Shown here piece by piece: positions 58,901 through 64,000 of a stretch of DNA of 64,000 nt. Under the pieces are notes generated by a model. It saw nothing but the letters and a program-made list of their open reading frames with translations. It was not told where the DNA came from and did not search any database. Within the stretch, counting starts at the first letter, position 1; each line of letters begins with the position of its first letter. The translations under genes and the position numbers were made by a program. Location of the stretch: the NCBI GenBank assembly GCA_965657085.1, contig CBFHND010000019.1, positions 1 through 64,000 on the forward strand. Direction: 5' to 3'. The stretch comes from CBFHND01 sp965657085. GTDB taxonomy: Bacteria; Pseudomonadota; Alphaproteobacteria; Rhodobacterales; Rhodobacteraceae.

Positions 58901-59511
58901 GCGGTCACCAAATGGCCGCCGGCCCGCTGCACCCGGTCATACAGCGCAAATTCATCCGCCCGTGCCGCGCGCAACGCGGCCTCGACCGCGTCTGACAAAG
59001 GCGCATCCGCATGAGGCGAGACGTTCTTTTGCTTGAACGTAACCTCTTCGCCAAACCGGTCTGCCAAAAACGCGTGAAAGACGGTCGGGGCCTCGTAGGC
59101 AAAAAGGTGATGGACCAGCACTTCGCCCCGCGCAGAAGTGACAAAGTTGAACTGGCTGCCAATGCCGGCAAAGGCGGGTGGATCATCCGAAATCACTGCG
59201 CGGACGAAATCATCAAAGCTGCAGCCTTCGGTGCTGGTGGGGGTGCCTTGCTGGCGTGGCCCGCTGCGGTAGCGATACCAGCTGCGGATTTGTTCAATGG
59301 GATCGCGCATCACCGCCATGGGTTCGACCGTGAGGCCAAAGGTGTCCGCCAGGAAGGGCGCCACCTTGTTGTGAAACCGCATGGCCGTCAGGTGTTTGCG
59401 GCGCTTGGCAAAGATGATGTCAGCACGCGGGCGCAAGGCCATTTCAAAAGCCGTGGTGCCCGTCTTGGGCACGGCCAGAAAGGCCAGCTTCTGCTCGGCA
59501 AAGATCAACAT
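58897..59511 (-). CDS. Sulfotransferase-family protein
   Basis: A 204-residue protein with the sulfuryl-donor loop AFLAVPKTGTTAFEMAL and the 3'-phosphate motif AVMRDPIEQIRSWYRYRSG. The short length and these motifs fit the prokaryotic sulfotransferase family related to chondroitin or lipid sulfotransferases. It lies 23 bases after the FMN-dependent dehydrogenase on the same strand. Substrate unknown. Confidence 0.82.
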   Translation of the reverse strand: MLIFAEQKLAFLAVPKTGTTAFEMALRPRADIIFAKRRKHLTAMRFHNKVAPFLADTFGLTVEPMAVMRDPIEQIRSWYRYRSGPRQQGTPTSTEGCSFDDFVRAVISDDPPAFAGIGSQFNFVTSARGEVLVHHLFAYEAPTVFHAFLADRFGEEVTFKQKNVSPHADAPLSDAVEAALRAARADEFALYDRVQRAGGHLVTA

Positions 59512-59534
59512 GGCTCTTGCTTAGCGCGCGGGCG

Positions 59535-60701
59535 TCACGCTTGCCAGCGTCCTTCGAAGTCTTGGGGCACCAGCAGGTTGTGGCGTCCCAGATTTGCAAC
59601 ATTGACCTCACCACACAGCGCCATGGTGGTGTCGAGTTCGCGGTGAATGACCTCGAGCGCCTTGGTCACGCCCTCCTGGCCCATCGCGCCCAGCCCGTAG
59701 ACGAACGCGCGCCCGATGTAGGTGCCATGCGCGCCCATGGCCAGCGCCTTCAACACGTCCTGACCGCTGCGGATGCCGCTGTCGAGGTGGACTTCGATCT
59801 TGTCGCCCACCGCATCGAGGATCGAGGGCAGGGCGCGGATCGAGGACAATGCCCCATCCAGTTGCCGCCCGCCGTGGTTGGACACGACAATCGCATCGGC
59901 CCCCACCTTCAACGCCATCTTGGCGTCGTCTGCGTCTAGGATCCCCTTGAGGATCACCTTGCCGCCCCATTGTTCCTTCAGTTTAGCGACCTTGTCCCAA
60001 TCGAGGCTTGGATCGAACTGTTCTGCCGTCCACGCGCCCAGCGACGAGGCATCGCTGATGCCATCCACGTGCCCTACGATATTGCCGAATTCACGGCGTT
60101 GGGCGCGCAGCATCTGCAGGCCCCATGTCCATTTGGTCATCAGGTTGGCAATGGTTTTGGGGCTCAGCTTGGGCGGGGCGCTGAGGCCATTTTTCAGGTC
60201 CTTGTGGCGCTGGCCGAGGATTTGCAGGTCCAGCGTGATCACCAGCGCCGAACAATTGGCCGCGCGCGCGCGCTCGATCAGGCGGCTGGTGTAGTCAGTG
60301 TCGCGCATGGTGTAGAGTTGAAACCAGAAGGGCGCATTCGTCGCCTCGGCCACGTCCTCGATGGAGTTGATGGACATGGTGGAGAGGGTGAAAGGCACGC
60401 CAAAGGCGGATGCCGCGCGGGCCGCCTTGATCTCGCCATCGGCGTGCTGCATCCCGGTCAGCCCCACAGGGGCCAGCGCCACCGGCATGGCCACGTCCTG
60501 CCCGATCATCTGTGCGGCGGTGCTGCGGCCGGTCATGTCGACGGCCACGCGCTGACGCAAGCGAATGTCATCGAAATCGCTTGAGTTGTCGCGGAAGGTC
60601 TGCTCGGTCCAGCTGCCGCTTTCGCAGTAGTCAAAGAACATGCGTGGCACGCGCCGTTCATAGATTTGCTTGAGGTCGTCGATGTTGGTGATGACGGGCA
60701 T
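59535..60701 (-). CDS. lldD: FMN-dependent alpha-hydroxy acid dehydrogenase (L-lactate dehydrogenase type)
   Basis: A 388-residue TIM-barrel flavoenzyme. RVPRMFFDYCESGSWTEQT begins the fold, the FMN-binding APVGLTGMQHADGE and FWFQLYTMRD are present, and the catalytic His-Gly-Gly-Arg lies in VVSNHGGRQLDG, followed by VHLDSGIRSGQDVLKALAMGA. Such enzymes oxidise L-lactate or related 2-hydroxy acids. The gene symbol reflects the best-known relative; mandelate or glycolate oxidases cannot be ruled out. It diverges from the nitroreductase-like gene, sharing a promoter region with duplicated operators. Confidence 0.9.
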   Translation of the reverse strand: MPVITNIDDLKQIYERRVPRMFFDYCESGSWTEQTFRDNSSDFDDIRLRQRVAVDMTGRSTAAQMIGQDVAMPVALAPVGLTGMQHADGEIKAARAASAFGVPFTLSTMSINSIEDVAEATNAPFWFQLYTMRDTDYTSRLIERARAANCSALVITLDLQILGQRHKDLKNGLSAPPKLSPKTIANLMTKWTWGLQMLRAQRREFGNIVGHVDGISDASSLGAWTAEQFDPSLDWDKVAKLKEQWGGKVILKGILDADDAKMALKVGADAIVVSNHGGRQLDGALSSIRALPSILDAVGDKIEVHLDSGIRSGQDVLKALAMGAHGTYIGRAFVYGLGAMGQEGVTKALEVIHRELDTTMALCGEVNVANLGRHNLLVPQDFEGRWQA

Positions 60702-60775
60702 GGCGCACTCCGGTCGCAGATTGGTCAGGTTTGGTTACCAATCCGCAGAGGTTTTATCAATGAGCGATCCATGTC

Positions 60776-60839
60776 GTACGATATCGAACAAATATCTTGC
60801 ACAAAGTCCGAAATCGCACTAAATGGTTCGATGTCGAAC
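60776..60839. promoter_or_regulatory. Duplicated palindromic operator (candidate MarR-family sites)
   Basis: GTACGATATCGAAC (60776-60789) and GTTCGATGTCGAAC (60826-60839) are near-identical 14-base palindromic elements, 50 bases apart. The second is perfect in its 6-2-6 arms. Both are followed by AAA. They lie between divergent genes at 60701 and 60853, upstream of an operon that ends in a MarR regulator. Confidence 0.6.
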
Positions 60840-60852
60840 AAAAGAGGATGCC

Positions 60853-62007
60853 ATGAAACTCACTCGCAGAAATACACTCGCCCTGATCGGGGGTGGCTTT
60901 GTCGCCGCCGCCGGAACCACCGGGTTTGCCGTGACCCGTCCTTTGCAAACTGCGCTGGCCCCTTGGGATCTGGCAGGCACTTACACCGACCCGCGCAAAC
61001 GTGCCTTAAGTTGGGCGATCCTGTCGCCCAATCCGCACAACCGTCAGCCGTGGATGGTGGACCTGTCTGCACCCGATCACGTTGCCCTTTATGTGGATGC
61101 CACGCGTCTGTTGCCGCATACTGACCCGTTCAGCCGCCAGATCGTGATTGGTCTGGGCTGTTTCCTTGAAACCCTGCGCATCGCGGCCTCTCAAGACGGC
61201 TATGCGCTGGATATCGATCTGTTTCCGCAGGGGGTGGATCAGGACAGTCTGGATACCCGGCCTGTTGCCCTTGTGCGGTTTGAAAAGGCGGATGTGGTCG
61301 CGGACCCTCTGTTCGCACATGTCCCCAAGCGGCGGTCCCAAAAGGAACCCTACGACCTGACGCGGCCGGTGCCGGACGTAGACTTGGCCGACCTGACGAA
61401 AAGCGTGACACAGCACCTTGCGCCCGGCCTGCGGGTGGGGTCCACGAATGATCCAGAAGAGGTGCAGGTGCAGCGCGATCTCAGCGGCGCGGCCCTGATG
61501 GTGGAGATTGAAACGCCGCACACCTACAAGGAATCCGTCGATCTGTTTCGCATCGGGCGGGCCGAAGTGGATGCCAATCCGGACGGCATCGATTTCACAG
61601 GCCCGATGTTCGAGACCCTGCGCCTGACCGGGCAATTCACCCGCGAGAGCGTGTTGGACACATCCAGCTTTGCCTTTTCATCCGGCATCGACGCGGTGAT
61701 GGAAAACACCCGCACGGCGATGGGCCACATCTGGATCACGTCACAGGGCAATACACGCGTGGATCAAATCCATGCCGGGATGGCGTGGATGCGGTTGAAC
61801 CTGCACACCACGCGGTTGGGTCTTGGCACGCAACCGCTGTCGCAGGCGCTTCAGGAGTACCCCGAAATGGCCGAGCATTACGACCACGCGCACAAACTGC
61901 TGGCCCGCCCCGGCGAAACCGTGCAAATGTGGGCGCGCTTGGGCTACTGCGAGGAATTGCCGCCCAGTCCCCGCTGGCCATTGGACGCCAAGATCGTGAA
62001 TGGATAA
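60853..62007 (+). CDS. Tat-exported nitroreductase-like (Acg-type) protein
   Basis: A 384-residue protein with a twin-arginine signal (LTRRNTLALIGGGFVAAAG). The mature part has the nitroreductase/Acg-family pattern: AILSPNPHNRQPWMVDLS near the start, DPFSRQIVIGLGCFLETLRIAA and QALQEYPEMAEHY, with the C-terminal VQMWARLGYC. This places an FMN-fold protein in the periplasm. Many Acg-like members bind flavin but have no known catalytic role. The next gene, a MarR regulator, overlaps its end by eight bases. Confidence 0.8.
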   Translation: MKLTRRNTLALIGGGFVAAAGTTGFAVTRPLQTALAPWDLAGTYTDPRKRALSWAILSPNPHNRQPWMVDLSAPDHVALYVDATRLLPHTDPFSRQIVIGLGCFLETLRIAASQDGYALDIDLFPQGVDQDSLDTRPVALVRFEKADVVADPLFAHVPKRRSQKEPYDLTRPVPDVDLADLTKSVTQHLAPGLRVGSTNDPEEVQVQRDLSGAALMVEIETPHTYKESVDLFRIGRAEVDANPDGIDFTGPMFETLRLTGQFTRESVLDTSSFAFSSGIDAVMENTRTAMGHIWITSQGNTRVDQIHAGMAWMRLNLHTTRLGLGTQPLSQALQEYPEMAEHYDHAHKLLARPGETVQMWARLGYCEELPPSPRWPLDAKIVNG

Positions 62008-62446
62008 AGAACACATCCCCCTGTATTTCAGTCTGTTCAACGAGATTGGGATCATCGAGCAACTCAGCCGCGCCGCCTTTGAGGCGCGGCTTCCTGATGG
62101 GTTGCTGCTGTCGCATTTCACTGTGCTGAACCACCTGACACGGGTGGGTGATGGTCAGACCCCCATGGCGATGGCGCGGGCCTTTCAAATCCCCAAGACG
62201 TCCCTGACCCACACGTTGGCAGGGCTGGAAAAGAAGGGGTTGATCGACATGCGGCCCAATCCGCAGGACGGTCGCAGCAAATGCGTCTGGCTGACGGATG
62301 CGGGCCGCGCGTGGCGCATGGCCGCGATCGAGGGCATGGCACCTGACATGGTCAAAGTGGCAGAAGCATTCGCGCCGGAAAAGGTCACCGATCTGGTCAA
62401 GCAGCTGTCAGAGCTGCGCGCCTTTCTGGATGCAGCGCGCGACTAG
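62000..62446 (+). CDS. MarR-family transcriptional regulator
   Basis: A 148-residue winged-helix regulator. LLSHFTVLNHLTRVGDGQTPMAMARAFQIPKTSLTHTLAGLEKKGLIDMRPNPQDGRSKCVWLTDAGR spans the DNA-binding core, noted by its NPQDGRSK wing. It overlaps the nitroreductase-like gene and so is co-transcribed with it. A pair of palindromes in the promoter of that operon suggests it controls its own operon and perhaps the divergent lldD-like gene. Confidence 0.88.
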   Translation: MDKEHIPLYFSLFNEIGIIEQLSRAAFEARLPDGLLLSHFTVLNHLTRVGDGQTPMAMARAFQIPKTSLTHTLAGLEKKGLIDMRPNPQDGRSKCVWLTDAGRAWRMAAIEGMAPDMVKVAEAFAPEKVTDLVKQLSELRAFLDAARD

Positions 62447-62448
62447 TC

Positions 62449-63240
62449 TCAGGCCTCGTGCGCACCGTCGGCCAGTGTTTTTACGAAGGCCAGCACATCC
62501 GCCACGCTGTCGCCTGCGGCGATCTTGGACACGATGGCGCTGCCGACGACCGCACCGTCCGCGACCGTTGCGATGGCGCGGCTTTTGGCGGGCGTGTTGA
62601 TGCCGAAACCCACGATCACCGGAAGGTCGGTTTGCGATTTGATGCGGGCAACCTCGGGGCCTACATCCGTGGCCTCGGCCTCGGCCGCGCCAGTGATCCC
62701 GGTGATCGACACGTAGTAGACAAAGCCCGAAGTGTTTTGCAGCACGCGGGGCAAGCGTTTGTCGTCTGTCGTGGGGGTTGCGAGGCGAATGAAGTTCAGC
62801 CCGGCCGCCTGTGCGGGCAGGCACAATTCGCTGTCTTCCTCGGGCGGAAGATCCACCACGATCAGACCGTCGATGCCCGCAGCCTTGGCTTCAACCAAAA
62901 ACGCATCGACGCCCCGGCTGTAGATCGGATTGTAATACCCCATCAGCACGATTGGCGTTGTGTCGTCGTCTTCACGGAACGCGCGGGCCAGATCCAGCGT
63001 GCGTTGCAGGGTCATGCCGCCTTCAAGCGCGCGCTGACCGGCCAATTGAATGGTCGGGCCATCAGCCATCGGGTCGGTAAAGGGCAGGCCCAATTCGATG
63101 ATGTCCACGCCTGCAGCGGGCAGGCCTTTGACGATCTCAAGCGAGGTGTCGTAGTCGGGATCGCCCGCCATCACGTAAGAGACAAAAGCCTTCTTTCCGG
63201 CCTTGGAAAGCTCTGCGAATTTGGCATCGATGCGGGTCAT
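62449..63240 (-). CDS. trpA: Tryptophan synthase alpha chain
   Basis: A 263-residue TIM-barrel subunit that releases indole from indole-3-glycerol phosphate. The catalytic Glu is in DIIELGLPFTDPMADGPTIQ, with the second acid Asp in the same block. The loop LATPTTDDKRLPRVLQNTSGFVYYVSITGITGA and GFGINTP bind phosphate. It converges on the MarR gene and diverges from ychF. Separation from trpB is noted in the findings. Confidence 0.96.
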   Translation of the reverse strand: MTRIDAKFAELSKAGKKAFVSYVMAGDPDYDTSLEIVKGLPAAGVDIIELGLPFTDPMADGPTIQLAGQRALEGGMTLQRTLDLARAFREDDDTTPIVLMGYYNPIYSRGVDAFLVEAKAAGIDGLIVVDLPPEEDSELCLPAQAAGLNFIRLATPTTDDKRLPRVLQNTSGFVYYVSITGITGAAEAEATDVGPEVARIKSQTDLPVIVGFGINTPAKSRAIATVADGAVVGSAIVSKIAAGDSVADVLAFVKTLADGAHEA

Positions 63241-63379
63241 GGCGTGGCCTTTGTTGGGTCTGTCTGGCTGCAATGCCAAATGCGCGCGGCAGAATCAACG
63301 CCTGTCGTGCCTTGCGCGGCTTGCCCGTTGCCGCCGGACTGACTAGAAGCGCGCAAACGCTGACATCAGGAGAGCGGCA

Positions 63380-64000
63380 ATGGGTTTCAAAATGGGCATC
63401 GTGGGTTTGCCGAACGTGGGCAAATCGACCCTTTTCAATGCGCTGACCCGCACGGCGGCAGCGCAGGCGGCGAATTTCCCGTTCTGCACCATCGAACCCA
63501 ACGTGGGCGAGGTGGCTGTGCCTGATGCGCGGCTGGACAAACTGGCGGCGATTGCCAGTTCGAAATCCATCATTCCCACCCGCATGACCTTTGTGGACAT
63601 CGCCGGTTTGGTCAAAGGTGCCTCCAAGGGCGAGGGGTTGGGCAACCAGTTTTTGGCCAACATCCGAGAGGTCGACGCCATCGCCCATGTGCTGCGCTGT
63701 TTCGAAGATGGTGACGTGACCCACGTTGAGGGCCGCGTGGATCCGGTGGCCGACGCCGAAACCATCGAGACCGAGTTGATGCTGGCCGACATCGAAAGCA
63801 TCGAAAAACGCCTGCAAAACATCGTGCGCAAGGTGCGGGGCGGCGACAAGGAAGCGGTACAGCAAGAGCGGCTGATGCGCATGGCGCTGGCAGCACTCGA
63901 AGACGGCAAACCCGCGCGCGTTGTCGACGTGGATGCCGAAGACGCGAAGGCATGGAAGATGCTGCAATTGCTGACCACCAAGCCCGTCCTTTACGTCTGC
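63380..64000 (+). CDS. ychF: Redox-regulated ATPase YchF (3' end outside window)
   Basis: The first 207 codons of an Obg-like P-loop NTPase. MGFKMGIVGLPNVGKSTLFNA carries the G1 loop, FPFCTIEPNVGEVAVPD is the switch region, DIAGLVKGASKGEGLGNQFLANIREVDAI holds G3, and the helical domain starts after that. YchF/OLA1 proteins prefer ATP over GTP. CAGGAGAG precedes the ATG at 63380. The frame is open to the last base, so the gene continues past the window. Confidence 0.93.
   Translation, partial: MGFKMGIVGLPNVGKSTLFNALTRTAAAQAANFPFCTIEPNVGEVAVPDARLDKLAAIASSKSIIPTRMTFVDIAGLVKGASKGEGLGNQFLANIREVDAIAHVLRCFEDGDVTHVEGRVDPVADAETIETELMLADIESIEKRLQNIVRKVRGGDKEAVQQERLMRMALAALEDGKPARVVDVDAEDAKAWKMLQLLTTKPVLYVC

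Noticed and set aside
1..64000. CRISPR arrays, rRNA and tRNA genes
   Set aside because: No regularly spaced repeats and no rRNA or tRNA signature were found by eye; a covariance-model scan would be needed to exclude small RNAs fully.

Overview
This 64 kb window has high GC content, dense gene packing and many ATGA/TGATG start-stop overlaps. Its gene families (TRAP transporters, GFA protein, DddQ-type DMSP lyase, class II EPSP synthase, PhaR-type phaP operators) point to a marine alphaproteobacterium of the Rhodobacterales (Roseobacter group). Most of it looks chromosomal, with housekeeping genes at the right end. No rRNA, tRNA or CRISPR array was seen.

Region by region. 0-6.9 kb: signalling (hybrid histidine kinase, OmpR-type regulator, Crp/Fnr regulator with two palindromes in front of it) and envelope genes. 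7-14.7 kb: a universal stress protein, then a six-gene minus-strand operon with a zinc-type dehydrogenase, a cupin with the full DddQ active site, a three-part TRAP transporter and a 3-hydroxybenzoate 4-monooxygenase-like flavoprotein. 14.8-21.9 kb: a GFA/CMD pair, an acs-adk pair, a flavin reductase, an AraC regulator and an orphan iron-binding protein behind an iron-box-like site. 22-28.1 kb: a class III cyclase/STAND ATPase followed by a tightly coupled catalase-like, unknown and DyP peroxidase trio.

28.2-36.6 kb is a carbon-storage island: mcl-type PHA depolymerase, PHA synthase with a class II-type Cys box, MaoC hydratase, a new 54-aa ORF, a divergent wax ester synthase/DGAT with a lipase-like hydrolase, a phasin-like protein, DUF445 and phaP behind three PhaR-type operators. 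A complete CYP102 (P450 BM3-type) fatty-acid hydroxylase fusion follows. Next to it, at 39.9-42.4 kb, lies a graveyard of mobile DNA: the first codons of a tyrosine integrase and three nested, damaged IS3-family elements.

42.5-64 kb is mostly conserved: trmB; aroA-membrane protein-cmk; rpsA; ihfB-lapA-trpF; trpB; pth and rplY; an FMN 2-hydroxyacid dehydrogenase; a Tat-exported nitroreductase-like protein with its MarR regulator behind a duplicated operator; trpA; and the start of ychF, cut by the window edge.

The strongest leads are the DddQ/MobA/TRAP operon, the cyclase-STAND/catalase/DyP cassette, the storage-lipid island with its PhaR operators and new small gene, and the duplicated MarR operator.
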